DNA of 64,000 bases from the NCBI GenBank assembly GCA_015060765.1, contig SUXW01000011.1, forward strand, positions 26,422 through 90,421, written 5' to 3'. Both the position numbers and the translations under genes were made by a program. The DNA is from Bacteroides sp. GTDB lineage: Bacteria; Bacteroidota; Bacteroidia; Bacteroidales; Bacteroidaceae. Positions 18,193 to 26,973 of the stretch are shown here, piece by piece; the first letter of the stretch is position 1, and the number at the start of each line of letters is the position of its first letter. The notes beneath the pieces are model-generated. The model saw only the letters and a program-made list of their open reading frames with translations. It ran no database searches and was not told the origin of the DNA.

Positions 18193-20154
18193 TTATTCAA
18201 CGATTAGATTGCTGTTACTGACATCTTTATACCATTCACTTGAAGAAGACTGGTCGTTAGTCCAATTTTTGAAGCTCTCGTATGCTTGATATATCAATGC
18301 TTCTTCTTTCGGCCATTTCCAACCTTCGGGAAGTGTAAGCATTAATGGTGCTTGAGAACCTTCGTTCTTATTCAGCTCTATGTTGTTTCCCTGATTGATG
18401 GCGTTGCCTATAGTTATGGCTTTTCCCAAGTCGTTGGTATTGGTTTGGTCTATCAAGAGGGTAAAACCATGTTGGGTTACACTATAATCTGTAGGAACGG
18501 TTATTTCTATCGGTTCTGCTTTGGTTGTATAACCATGGAGGGCATTGGCATTGATTGGAAGTCGGGGAGTGGTATTGTCTGGAATAATAAACAATTCGTG
18601 GAATTCTTTCCCTCCGACGATAGCACCATTGTATTGGATCCATACCGGTAAAATGCCTCCTGAAGCCAATGGGGTTACCAATGCCTTGTTTTCGCCTCTA
18701 ACATGACTGACACTGAATACAATGTCGTTGAAATCCAAATCGTATACCGATCCTAAGTCTTCGCAGGCTATGATAAAGGATTCTGGTGGGGTTTGACTCA
18801 ATTCCTGGTGATTGACGATGTTACCGGTAATGGTAAAGAATATGTCGTTCATGTCGTGGTCGTTTTTTATTAGACTTGCATTTGTTTCTGTATTACCCAT
18901 GGAGTCTTCCATACCCATATATGTAATACCATTATAATTGAAAATAATGGAATTGATGGCACCTCCACTTTGAGCATCTGATGGGTCCTGGTAGTAACCG
19001 TAGTATTCGTTAAGGGCGGGTGATGAAAAACAAATGGCGTGGAAGTCATTTATATATTCTTCGAATATTGACATATCCCACAGGTCTGCTCTGATAATGA
19101 AGAATCCGATGTGTATTCCTTTGGGAAAGTTGTATGTAGCATTGCCTTCTTCATCAAAATAAGTAAGCTGATATTCTTTCCCGGTAATTTGGTGGTCGTT
19201 ATGTTCTTCATTTAGAATCCAATTGTTGGTAATGTCCATTCCGTCTGTTGGTGTGTGACGTTGGTTTGCTGTATCGTAACAACTGATGTTGGACTGAGGA
19301 GTGGCGTCGTTTATCAATAGGTATTTGGGGGCGTTGATTATGCTTTCCAGATCGTTGCTGTCCCAATAATAATAATATCCTACTATGTCTTTGAAAATGG
19401 TACCTCCACAAAGCATGGAAATGGCAACTGGTCCTGTTTCGTTGACTATAATTTCGGCGTTCTTATCATATTGTCCTTGCAGAGTTGTCAGGTTGTTGTT
19501 TGCTTCAGCCAATACGCCGTCTGTGTTAAGTATTGATTTTAATACAGAGAAATCCATTTTGTCACTTTCTTGGCTTGCTACGTTTTCGAGGCATTGGATA
19601 GTAATTCTCTTTCCATTGAAATCATGATTCAACTCTTTGGATTCTGACACAAAGGTATTGCATGTACCCAAACTACGTGGACGGATATAGCTGTCTCTGG
19701 TACTGATAGATAAATTGTCGGTAGGATAATAATGACTGATAACACTACGTCCTTGTTCGTTAATGACCTGTATATATACTTTTTCTTGAGCCTTTTTTAT
19801 GTCAAAGGATATGGAACTTTTTCCCTTGATGGTTGTATTTACAAGTATACGGGCAGACGGCTTGATAGGATTGTGGGTATAGATTCTGATGGAATAATTT
19901 TCATTGCCATTCAAATTGAAATTGGCGGTGGCTTGTTTGACAGTACTCCAATCGTGATTAGGGTCAATGCTTCCGAATGTTTCTAACCAGGCTGCCTGAT
20001 AAGATTCGAATTGTGGGGCGATGGTAGAAGACGGATCAACTTCTATTTGTTGTTCCAAAATAGGTTCGTTGTATACTTCTTCTTCTTGACACGATGGAAA
20101 TAAAATGCAAATGCATGATATGCAAACAATGCAAAATGAATGAAAATTTCTCAT
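18193..20154 (-). CDS. LruC-domain lipoprotein
   Basis: 653 residues with signal peptide and lipobox Cys at CILFPSC. It has the N-terminal motif TFGSIDPNHDWS, the middle motif KYLLINDATPQSNISCYDTA, an acidic HDMNDIFFTITGN loop, the LruC motif ACEDLGSVYDLDFNDIVFSV and the terminal PEGWKWPKE. It is collinear with the gene at 16034-18106 over its whole length, so the two are tandem duplicates. Probably exported to the outer membrane surface. No partner enzyme is nearby, and the ECF sigma factor gene diverges from it across 276 bases. Confidence 0.83.
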   Translation of the reverse strand: MRNFHSFCIVCISCICILFPSCQEEEVYNEPILEQQIEVDPSSTIAPQFESYQAAWLETFGSIDPNHDWSTVKQATANFNLNGNENYSIRIYTHNPIKPSARILVNTTIKGKSSISFDIKKAQEKVYIQVINEQGRSVISHYYPTDNLSISTRDSYIRPRSLGTCNTFVSESKELNHDFNGKRITIQCLENVASQESDKMDFSVLKSILNTDGVLAEANNNLTTLQGQYDKNAEIIVNETGPVAISMLCGGTIFKDIVGYYYYWDSNDLESIINAPKYLLINDATPQSNISCYDTANQRHTPTDGMDITNNWILNEEHNDHQITGKEYQLTYFDEEGNATYNFPKGIHIGFFIIRADLWDMSIFEEYINDFHAICFSSPALNEYYGYYQDPSDAQSGGAINSIIFNYNGITYMGMEDSMGNTETNASLIKNDHDMNDIFFTITGNIVNHQELSQTPPESFIIACEDLGSVYDLDFNDIVFSVSHVRGENKALVTPLASGGILPVWIQYNGAIVGGKEFHELFIIPDNTTPRLPINANALHGYTTKAEPIEITVPTDYSVTQHGFTLLIDQTNTNDLGKAITIGNAINQGNNIELNKNEGSQAPLMLTLPEGWKWPKEEALIYQAYESFKNWTNDQSSSSEWYKDVSNSNLIVE

Positions 20155-20184
20155 ATAGTTCTGTTTAGATTATAGTTCATAATG

Positions 20185-20192
20185 CAAATGTA
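20185..20192 (-). promoter_or_regulatory. Promoter -7 element for the distal LruC gene
   Basis: Minus strand TACATTTG matches TAnnTTTG, 30 bases before the ATG, in the divergent region shared with the sigma factor gene. Confidence 0.5.
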
Positions 20193-20393
20193 TGAACTTT
20201 GTTTTTTTTTCGAGTGTAAATGGAACACTTATTTGGTCTGCAAAATGTTTTAAGGTAGTAAATCATTTGTTAATGAAATATTGTTTATGCCGAATCATTA
20301 TCGTGAGTAAATAAAAATGTTACATAGACATAGTGCGTGATATAAATTAATTCCTTAATAAATGTAAAAATTGCAATTGTTGTTTTTACTTCG

Positions 20394-20401
20394 TACCTTT
20401 A
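20394..20401 (+). promoter_or_regulatory. Possible promoter of the sigma factor operon
   Basis: TACCTTTA, one mismatch to TAnnTTTG, with TTG at 20371-20373 twenty bases upstream. The ATG follows about 30 bases later. Confidence 0.4.
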
Positions 20402-20430
20402 GGCGGTTCTAACCCAACAAAGACCCGCAG

Positions 20431-20967
20431 ATGAAAGTGAATGAAGATAGAATACGTGAGGCGTGTGCCGCCAACCCGGACAAAGGATTCCGGATGTTGG
20501 TGGAGGCTTACCAGCAACAGATGTACTGGCACATCCGACGTATGGTGGTGGGGCACGAGGATGCGGAAGATGTATTGCAGGAAACGTTCATCCGTATATT
20601 TAAATACATCGGCGATTTCCGATCGGAGAGTTCGCTCTCTACCTGGATCTATCGGATTACTACCAACGAATGTATCCGGTTCCTGAACAAGAAGAAGGAG
20701 GAGGCGGTATCTACCGAAGAGGTGCAGGAGGAACTGATGGGGAAACTGATGGCTTCGGAATATGTGGACTATGAGAACGAAATGGCGGTGAAGTTCCAAC
20801 AGGCTATCTTGAGACTGCCCGAAAAGCAACGGTTGGTGTTCAACTTGAGGTATTACGATGAACTGAGCTACGAGGAGATAAGCCAAGTGACGGGGTCGAA
20901 GGTGGAGACGCTGAAGGCCAACTACCATTTTGCCAAGGAGAAGATAAAGGAATATATGACCAAATAA
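20431..20967 (+). CDS. ECF-type RNA polymerase sigma factor
   Basis: 178 residues with region 2 (DAEDVLQETFIRIFKYIGDF, SSLSTWIYRITTNECIRFLN) and region 4 (LRLPEKQRLVFNLRYYDELS, YEEISQVTGSKVETLKANYH). The length and absence of other sigma regions place it in the extracytoplasmic-function group. It heads a three-gene run with a probable membrane anti-sigma factor and a Spy-like periplasmic protein, an arrangement that suggests an envelope-stress circuit. It is not next to a SusC gene, so a nutrient-uptake role is less likely. Confidence 0.93.
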   Translation: MKVNEDRIREACAANPDKGFRMLVEAYQQQMYWHIRRMVVGHEDAEDVLQETFIRIFKYIGDFRSESSLSTWIYRITTNECIRFLNKKKEEAVSTEEVQEELMGKLMASEYVDYENEMAVKFQQAILRLPEKQRLVFNLRYYDELSYEEISQVTGSKVETLKANYHFAKEKIKEYMTK

Positions 20968-20977
20968 TGTGTGGAGT

Positions 20978-21343
20978 ATGGAAAAGGAATTTGATTTTAT
21001 GAAGGTGGGCAAGCAAATGCCGTATCGCACGCCCGATGGATTCTTTGAAAGAATGCAGACGGAAACGATGGCGAGAGTGGAGGCGGAAAAGCGCAGAAAG
21101 AAACTCTATCGGCTGAAGATAGGATTTGCTACGGTGCTGAGCGCAGCAGCCATCTGGTGTGGAGTGACTTTCTTTACCAAAGCACCGACCGATGCGGTGC
21201 AACCGATGGATGCTTCCGAATGGTTGGTGGATGCGGAAGAATGTGACGATCCGTTCTGTGTGTATCTGCAACAGTTGTCGGATGAGGACTTGTCGCAGTT
21301 GGCGGACTTCATGGAAACGGATATTTTTATGAGTGTGGAATAA
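20978..21343 (+). CDS. Probable anti-sigma factor, single-pass membrane protein
   Basis: About 121 residues: a charged N-terminal part (MEKEFDFMKVGKQMPYRTPD), one transmembrane helix (IGFATVLSAAAIWCGVTFF) and an acidic periplasmic tail. The frame is open from 20969, but the ATG at 20978 follows a GGAG sequence and fits better. It begins 10 bases after the sigma factor stop. No anti-sigma domain is obvious, so the call rests on topology and position. Confidence 0.65.
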   Translation: MEKEFDFMKVGKQMPYRTPDGFFERMQTETMARVEAEKRRKKLYRLKIGFATVLSAAAIWCGVTFFTKAPTDAVQPMDASEWLVDAEECDDPFCVYLQQLSDEDLSQLADFMETDIFMSVE

Positions 21344-21358
21344 TTAAATGATAGGAAT

Positions 21359-21922
21359 ATGAATCTACCTAAGTATGTATGGATGCTGCTACTGGCAGGA
21401 ATGACGCTGGTGCAGGGTGTATCGGCACAGGATAACAAAGGAAAGCCGAAAGATGGACAGAAACCGGTGATGAGCTGGGAGGAAATGCAGGAAATGCAGA
21501 GCGACTTTATCGTACAGACATTGGTGCTGGATGATAAGACGGCCGAAAAGTTCAAGCAGATTTATAAGGAATATGCGGAGGAGTTGAGGAACTTGATGCC
21601 AAAACAGGGCCCCGGCAGAGGACGAAAAGGACCGGATGCCAAAAAGGGAAAAGGTGAAAATGGGGAATGGAAGGCTCCAACCGACGAGGAGGTGGAAAGG
21701 ATGATTAAGGGACGATTCGCACAAAGCCGAAAGATGCTGGACTTGCACGAAAAGTATTATGACAGATACCGCAAAATCTTGTCGCCCAAACAGATTCAGA
21801 AGGTGTACGATTTAGGAATGATGAATGCCGGTAGGGTGCAACAGGAAATTAACCGCAGACATTGGCAACGGGGAGCGCACGGACCGCATCATCCGTGGGG
21901 ACAACCGCAAGGACCACAATGA
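21359..21922 (+). CDS. Spy/CpxP-like periplasmic protein
   Basis: 187 residues with a signal peptide (YVWMLLLAGMTLVQGVSAQ). The mature part is helical and charged, with MQSDFIVQTLVLDDKTAEKF and ILSPKQIQKVYDLG repeating an LTxxQ-like pattern, and it ends in a His/Pro/Gly-rich tail. It resembles the small periplasmic stress proteins of the Spy/CpxP type that act as chaperones or sensors. It is the third gene of the sigma factor operon. The His-rich tail could bind metal; that is inference. Confidence 0.68.
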   Translation: MNLPKYVWMLLLAGMTLVQGVSAQDNKGKPKDGQKPVMSWEEMQEMQSDFIVQTLVLDDKTAEKFKQIYKEYAEELRNLMPKQGPGRGRKGPDAKKGKGENGEWKAPTDEEVERMIKGRFAQSRKMLDLHEKYYDRYRKILSPKQIQKVYDLGMMNAGRVQQEINRRHWQRGAHGPHHPWGQPQGPQ

Positions 21923-22034
21923 CATATAGGGGGATAATGCTGAATGGATAATGACTCAAATGGAGGAATTATCCATTCTTTTTTTCGGATGGTGGGGATA
22001 TTCGGATATTTATTGTTATGTTTGTGTGAAAATT

Positions 22035-22931
22035 ATGAATGACATGGATATAAAGAAGTATATATGGATGGCTTGTCTGGTGTGTGGTATCGCCGGCGGA
22101 CAGGCGCAGACTACGCATAAGCATTACGAGGAGTATATCAAGAAGTACCGGGAGATTGCGGTGGAGGAAATGAAACGTTATCACATTCCCGCAAGTATTA
22201 CATTGGCACAGGGCTTGTTGGAATCGGGTGCGGGACAGAGTACACTGGCAAGGAAATCGAACAATCACTTCGGAATCAAGTGTGGGGGTGACTGGACGGG
22301 AAAGACGGTGAAGCATGATGATGATGCTCGCAACGAGTGTTTCCGGGTGTACAAACATGCGGAAGAATCGTATCGCGACCATTCGAAGTTCCTAGCAGGG
22401 CGCTCGCGCTATGCTTCGCTGTTCCAGTTGAAGCTGACGGACTACAAGGGGTGGGCGCACGGATTGAAGAAGGCTGGGTATGCCACGAATCCACGGTATG
22501 CCTACCAACTGATTGATATCATAGAACGGTATAACTTGCACCGATATGATACGAAGGACGGACTGAAATGGATGAAGGAGAATCCGAATCCACACCAGCC
22601 GTATATAGCCAATGGATTGCTATATATTAATGTACGCGCGGGAGATACGTGGAAGGCTATCGCAAAGGAGTTTGATATCAGCCAACGGAAACTGAGGAAG
22701 TACAACGACCTGTACAAAGGGTATGAATTGCAGGAGGGGGATATCCTTTATTTGGAGAAGAAGAACCGGAAAGCACCGAAGGAACACATTGTGCATGTGC
22801 TCCGTGCCGGTGAATCCTTGTATTCGGTATCGCAAAAGTATGGCATCCAGTTGAAACGTCTGTACAAGATGAACAAAATGGAGCCGGATGATGCGGCTCC
22901 ACAAGTGGGTACCATATTGAGATTAAGATAA
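22035..22931 (+). CDS. Glucosaminidase-domain peptidoglycan hydrolase with LysM repeats
   Basis: The frame is open from 21951, but the signal peptide (YIWMACLVCGIAGGQAQ) shows that translation starts at 22035 or 22044. The glucosaminidase domain (FlgJ-like) follows: IPASITLAQGLLESGAGQST with the catalytic Glu, NNHFGIKCG, and YRDHSKFLAGRSRYASLF. Two LysM modules come after (VRAGDTWKAIAKEFDIS and VLRAGESLYSVSQKYGIQ). It should cleave N-acetylglucosamine links in peptidoglycan and bind the wall through LysM. It is 112 bases downstream of the Spy-like gene and may belong to the same envelope set. Confidence 0.9.
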   Translation: MNDMDIKKYIWMACLVCGIAGGQAQTTHKHYEEYIKKYREIAVEEMKRYHIPASITLAQGLLESGAGQSTLARKSNNHFGIKCGGDWTGKTVKHDDDARNECFRVYKHAEESYRDHSKFLAGRSRYASLFQLKLTDYKGWAHGLKKAGYATNPRYAYQLIDIIERYNLHRYDTKDGLKWMKENPNPHQPYIANGLLYINVRAGDTWKAIAKEFDISQRKLRKYNDLYKGYELQEGDILYLEKKNRKAPKEHIVHVLRAGESLYSVSQKYGIQLKRLYKMNKMEPDDAAPQVGTILRLR

Positions 22932-22957
22932 TAAAAGCTCCCTTGGGGAGCTTTTAT
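22930..22957. terminator. Bidirectional terminator
   Basis: AATAAAAGCTCC and GGAGCTTTTATT form a long stem with a short loop and T runs on both strands. It ends both the glucosaminidase gene and the convergent polygalacturonase gene. Confidence 0.88.
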
Positions 22958-22958
22958 T

Positions 22959-24299
22959 TTATTGTTTCTGTACATTGACATTCTTAACAGTGAATCCGTC
23001 TACGTAGGACTGATTGAAGTCGGCATTTTTCTTGACCTTGATGTCGAGGTTCTCAAAATGGAAATTCGACAATTTGTATTGGTCGTCCTGCTTCCTTACA
23101 TTGAAGAAATTGTCCACTTCCATCTGGCAATTGCGCATGGTGATGTGGTCGCTGTACGACATGGGAGGATCCTTGCGGTCTTTCAGGTCGTAGAACTGGG
23201 TCCATGGTTGGATAAAGATGAACTGGCCTACATTGCCGGTGATGTTTTCTACGGTGACATATTCGTAACGTTGTGGGGTGTCGGGGCGCATCTTGAGCCA
23301 CAACAGACGAGTGGCATGGTCTACCTTGATGCGGCGCAGGATGATGTTGTGGTTGTAGATGGATTCGGAACCTAATGTCAGACAACCGTGGCAGAAGCCG
23401 TAGGTGCAATCTTCGATGATAACGTTTTCGTTCTTTCCGTTACCTTCTGTCTTGGTGGGGTCGTCGGCCCAGGGACCTTTACCGCCTTTCATGGCGATGG
23501 CATCGTCGTTGACCGACATGTAACAGCCTTTTACTAAGATGTTCTTCACTACATCCAAATCGATGGCATCGGTGCTCGGACCTTTGGCGTGGTTGGGTTT
23601 GCCGAGTGAATAGATAGAGAGGTTGAGTAGCTTCACATTTTCGCTGTTGTAGATGTGGGTGGTCCAGAATGCGGAATTCTGCAACTTGACACCTTCTATC
23701 TGTACATTCTTGCAATTGGATACATAAACCAGACGGGGGCGCTGTTCGTCCTTGTTGGTGCATTGACGGTTCCATTTGCGGCGCAACCAGAATTGTTTGT
23801 GGTAGCGGAGGCCGTTGCCGTCGATGGTGCCTTTGCCGGATATGGTGAATCCGTCCAGACCGTCGGCATTGATCAGTGCTCCAAAGTATGTGCAAGTTTC
23901 TCCTTCGATGCGGGTCTTGCCTAACGGGTAGTCTCCAATGAAGTCGGATCCCAACAGGGTAGCACCGTCTTCCAAATAGAGGTGGGTGCCTTGCTTGAAG
24001 TGAAGTCCTCCGGTCAGGAAAGTACCTCTTGGAATGACAATCACTCCTCCGCCGTTGGCGGCAGCCTGATCAATCAGGGCTTGGATCTCTTCTGTGTGTA
24101 GTCGGCCGTCTGCAAAGATTTCGTAGTCGGTCAACACATATTTCTTGCCTAATGATTCGATGTCTACAGACGCTGTTTGTCTGAACCATTCGGGAATTTC
24201 GGTGCCGTCGGGGAAACGGTCGATGTCTTTTTTCTTTTTAGCGAAGGCTGTTGGCAATACAAGCAACACAGCCAGAAGTAGTAGTGCAATTCTTTTCAT
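22959..24299 (-). CDS. Glycoside hydrolase family 28 (polygalacturonase-like)
   Basis: 446 residues with a signal peptide (LLLLAVLLVLPTAFA). The right-handed beta-helix of GH28 is shown by NGGGVIVIPRGTFLTGGLHF, GKGTIDGNG, STDAIDLDVVKN, VNDDAIAMKGGKG and CHGCLTLGSES. The paired Asp residues and the GH in these motifs are the catalytic residues of the family. It should hydrolyse galacturonic acid links in pectin or a related exo-substrate in the periplasm or at the surface. No other pectin gene lies nearby; the SusC/SusD pair is 8 kb away and not obviously linked. Confidence 0.92.
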   Translation of the reverse strand: MKRIALLLLAVLLVLPTAFAKKKKDIDRFPDGTEIPEWFRQTASVDIESLGKKYVLTDYEIFADGRLHTEEIQALIDQAAANGGGVIVIPRGTFLTGGLHFKQGTHLYLEDGATLLGSDFIGDYPLGKTRIEGETCTYFGALINADGLDGFTISGKGTIDGNGLRYHKQFWLRRKWNRQCTNKDEQRPRLVYVSNCKNVQIEGVKLQNSAFWTTHIYNSENVKLLNLSIYSLGKPNHAKGPSTDAIDLDVVKNILVKGCYMSVNDDAIAMKGGKGPWADDPTKTEGNGKNENVIIEDCTYGFCHGCLTLGSESIYNHNIILRRIKVDHATRLLWLKMRPDTPQRYEYVTVENITGNVGQFIFIQPWTQFYDLKDRKDPPMSYSDHITMRNCQMEVDNFFNVRKQDDQYKLSNFHFENLDIKVKKNADFNQSYVDGFTVKNVNVQKQ

Positions 24300-24385
24300 A
24301 CGTTTTCAAGGATTTTTGATATTTGTAATATGATAGACAAAGATATGAAAAGATTTGTAAATAAAGAAAGAATGGGAGTAACTAA

Positions 24386-24420
24386 AAAGAGCGAATATGC
24401 TTTTGACATATTCGCTCTTT
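24386..24420 (-). terminator. Terminator of tRNA-Arg
   Basis: AAAGAGCGAATATG (24386-24399) and CATATTCGCTCTTT (24407-24420) form a perfect 14-base stem with a 7-base loop. It abuts the 3' end of the tRNA gene, with further T residues on the minus strand. Confidence 0.85.
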
Positions 24421-24421
24421 G

Positions 24422-24495
<74 letters not shown>

Positions 24496-24572
24496 ATCCT
24501 TAATTGCGGTGCAAAGGTAAGGAGTTTCGTTGAAACGTGCAAGAAAATACTTGTTTTTTTTATTTGTACGAA

Positions 24573-25952
24573 CTATGGCTTGATTTTCTTCTTGTACACT
24601 TCGGTGCGGGCCAGAATTTCTTTGACGAAATTGTAGGTCTCTCTACCGCGGAAGTAGCCATTCTTGCATACGGGGTCGTTGAAGTATTCTTCGTTGCTCT
24701 TCAGCAGGATGTAGTCGGCTACGTTGTTGTCCCATACGTATTTGTTCTTTCCGTATTTTTCGGCTAACGCCATGGCATCGAAGATGTGTCCCAATCCCCC
24801 GTTGTATGCGGCAAGTATGAACTTAATCCGTTCTTCGGGGTCTTCTACCTTGGTAAACGAGCGTGCGGTTAGCCCCAAGTATTTCACGGCGGCCTTGATG
24901 CTTTCTTCGGGATTCTGCTCTTTCCCTTCGGGTACTCCCATGGCCTTGGCAGTGCGGGGCATGAGCTGCATCAGTCCTTTGGCACCTGCCCAAGATACGG
25001 CGGTGGTGTCGAAATTGGATTCGGTATAGGCCAAGGAGGCAAGCAAACGCCAGTCCCAACCGATTTCTTGTGCATATTTCTTGAACAGGGAGTCGTAATG
25101 GGAAATCTTGCCTTCGCGTTCGGACAGGATGTATCCTTGCGGTTCCCGCTTGCTGTATTCAAAGTAGCGCTTGGTGCTTGCCTTGTAGGCGGGCGATGTG
25201 GTGTTTTCGGCATGCCATCGGTTGGCTGCTTCCGCCAGTAACGGGGAAGTCTTCCGTACGGCCCATGAGGCGCGCTGGTCGAAACTGATGGGTAGTTTGA
25301 CGTTCAGATTGGTGTAATAGCTTTGGTTGAGGCGGGCCAGGTCGTTGTCGCATACGGCATAGTCGATATCGCCTTGGGCTACTTTCATAATCAGGTCTTC
25401 GGTGCTGACGCTGTCGTTGTAGACCGGATGAATGAGGATACCGCCCCCTAACTCGTTGTTGAGGTTGTGCAATCGCCGCAGGTGTTTGCCTGGTTTGGCG
25501 TAGACATGCTTTCCAATGAGTTCGGTGACGTTGGTCAGCGGCTTGGGGTTCTTTCCGTTCCGCTGGACCAGTACCTGGTGAGTAATGATGTCTTCTCCAC
25601 AGAACAGGACGCTGTCTTTCATTAATTTGGATACGGGCAGGGGATAGGCTATCAGGTCGCCTTCACCGTTCTGTAGCATGCGGACCAGTTCCAACAGACT
25701 TCTACCGACTTTGATTTCCAGTTTCAAGCCCAAGGATTCGGCAAATTGCTTGGCCAGTTCGTACTGGAATCCCATGGGTTCTCCCCGATAGTCGAAGTAG
25801 GAGATGGAACTGTTCAGGGTCAAGGCTACCAATACCCCGCTGTCCTTCATCTGTGGAAGGTCGTGGTGGATTTCCTGTGCATGGGGTTGCCGGCGGCAGG
25901 ACAACATGGCTATGCAGGAACCTATGAATATCAGTAGCCAGATTCTTCTCAT
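24573..25952 (-). CDS. mltF: Membrane-bound lytic transglycosylase F-like lipoprotein
   Basis: About 459 residues from the ATG at 25952, where a lipoprotein signal begins (MRRIWLLIFIGSCIAMLSC); the longer open frame lacks a sensible N-terminus. The first half is a solute-binding-protein-like domain (ISYFDYRGEPMGFQYELAKQ). The second half is the SLT lytic transglycosylase domain: LASLAYTESNFDTTAVSWAG with the catalytic Glu, GLMQLMPRTAKAMG, and ILAAYNGGLGHIFDAM. This two-domain layout is that of MltF. Its ATG overlaps the stop of udk (ATGA), so the two are probably translationally coupled. Confidence 0.9.
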   Translation of the reverse strand: MRRIWLLIFIGSCIAMLSCRRQPHAQEIHHDLPQMKDSGVLVALTLNSSISYFDYRGEPMGFQYELAKQFAESLGLKLEIKVGRSLLELVRMLQNGEGDLIAYPLPVSKLMKDSVLFCGEDIITHQVLVQRNGKNPKPLTNVTELIGKHVYAKPGKHLRRLHNLNNELGGGILIHPVYNDSVSTEDLIMKVAQGDIDYAVCDNDLARLNQSYYTNLNVKLPISFDQRASWAVRKTSPLLAEAANRWHAENTTSPAYKASTKRYFEYSKREPQGYILSEREGKISHYDSLFKKYAQEIGWDWRLLASLAYTESNFDTTAVSWAGAKGLMQLMPRTAKAMGVPEGKEQNPEESIKAAVKYLGLTARSFTKVEDPEERIKFILAAYNGGLGHIFDAMALAEKYGKNKYVWDNNVADYILLKSNEEYFNDPVCKNGYFRGRETYNFVKEILARTEVYKKKIKP

Positions 25953-26560
25953 TTCCCTACCATCCTTTCGATGTATCGTTTCAATATTTCGATGGCCTTG
26001 GTGTTGTGCCCGCCTTGTGGGATAATGAGGTCGGCATAGCGCTTGCAAGGCTCGATAAATTCTTCGTGCATGGGCTTGAGTACATCACGGTATTTGCCTA
26101 TGAGCATTTCCAACGGATGACCGCGTTCGGCTATGTCGCGGGTAATGACGCGAAGCAGACGTTCGTCGGGTTCGGCATCGACAAATATCTTGATGTCCAT
26201 CAGGTCGCGCAAATGCTTGTCGTACAAAGCCATGATGCCTTCGACGATAATCACTTCCTTGGGCTCTACATGGATGGTCTCCGGCAGACGGGTGCATGTC
26301 AGGTAGGAATAGGTGGGCTGTTCGATGGAACGCCCTTCACGCAAGTCGTTGATCTGACTGGCAAGCAATGTCCACTCGAAGGCATCGGGATGGTCGAAGT
26401 TGGTCTTCTTGCGTTCTTCGAGCGGCATGTCCGACTGGTCGTTGTAGTACGAATCCTGAGGAATGACCGCTACCGAATTCTCGGGCAGGCTTTCTACTAT
26501 CTTCTTCACTACGGTGGTCTTTCCGGATCCGGTTCCACCTGCTATACCAATTATTATCAT
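25949..26560 (-). CDS. udk: Uridine kinase
   Basis: From the ATG at 26560 the protein is about 203 residues and begins directly with the Walker A loop (MIIIGIAGGTGSGKTTVVKK), as in Udk. Further motifs are VIPQDSYYNDQSDMPLEERK, NFDHPDAFEW, VIIVEGIMALYD and RVITRDIAERG. It phosphorylates uridine and cytidine with a nucleoside triphosphate in pyrimidine salvage. The frame is open to 26653 but the extension has no conserved sequence. It diverges from the Dabb-family gene. Confidence 0.94.
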   Translation of the reverse strand: MIIIGIAGGTGSGKTTVVKKIVESLPENSVAVIPQDSYYNDQSDMPLEERKKTNFDHPDAFEWTLLASQINDLREGRSIEQPTYSYLTCTRLPETIHVEPKEVIIVEGIMALYDKHLRDLMDIKIFVDAEPDERLLRVITRDIAERGHPLEMLIGKYRDVLKPMHEEFIEPCKRYADLIIPQGGHNTKAIEILKRYIERMVGK

Positions 26561-26664
26561 AGAAATGATGAGCTTTAAAACAAAAACCATTAAATTTGCG
26601 TGGGCATTCGGCTTATCCGCATGCATCAGGCAAAAATAGGATAAATAAATCAAATATCAAATTT

Positions 26665-26964
26665 ATGGTTAAGCATATTGTGTTGTTTAAGTTGAAAGAT
26701 TCTCTTTCGAAGGAAGAAAAGTGTGACGTAATGAACCGATTCAAGGTGGCTATCGAGGCTTTGCCGGAGAAAATATCGGTTATACGCAAGGTGTTTGTGG
26801 GACTGAACATGAACGAAGCGGAAACATGGGACATCTGTCTGGAAAGTGAATTCGATACGTTGGATGATGTGAAGTTGTATGCGGCACATCCCGACCATGT
26901 GGCGGCTGCCGGTATCTTGAAAGAGGCTAAGGGTGACCGTGCTTGTGTGGATTATGAATATTAA
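26665..26964 (+). CDS. Dabb-family (stress-responsive A/B barrel) protein
   Basis: 99 residues from the ATG at 26665, starting MVKHIVLFKLKD, the usual opening of Dabb proteins. The pattern IEALPEKISVIRKVFVGLNM, then FDTLDDVKLYAAHPDHVAAA, is the full alpha+beta barrel monomer. Function is unknown; members often form dimers. It is followed nine bases later by the thioesterase gene, so the two are likely co-transcribed. Confidence 0.88.
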   Translation: MVKHIVLFKLKDSLSKEEKCDVMNRFKVAIEALPEKISVIRKVFVGLNMNEAETWDICLESEFDTLDDVKLYAAHPDHVAAAGILKEAKGDRACVDYEY

Positions 26965-26973
26965 ACTGAAGGT

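Noticed and set aside
20386..21030. 214-codon minus-strand ORF opposite the sigma factor
   Set aside because: It is antisense to a clear ECF sigma gene and shows no domain.
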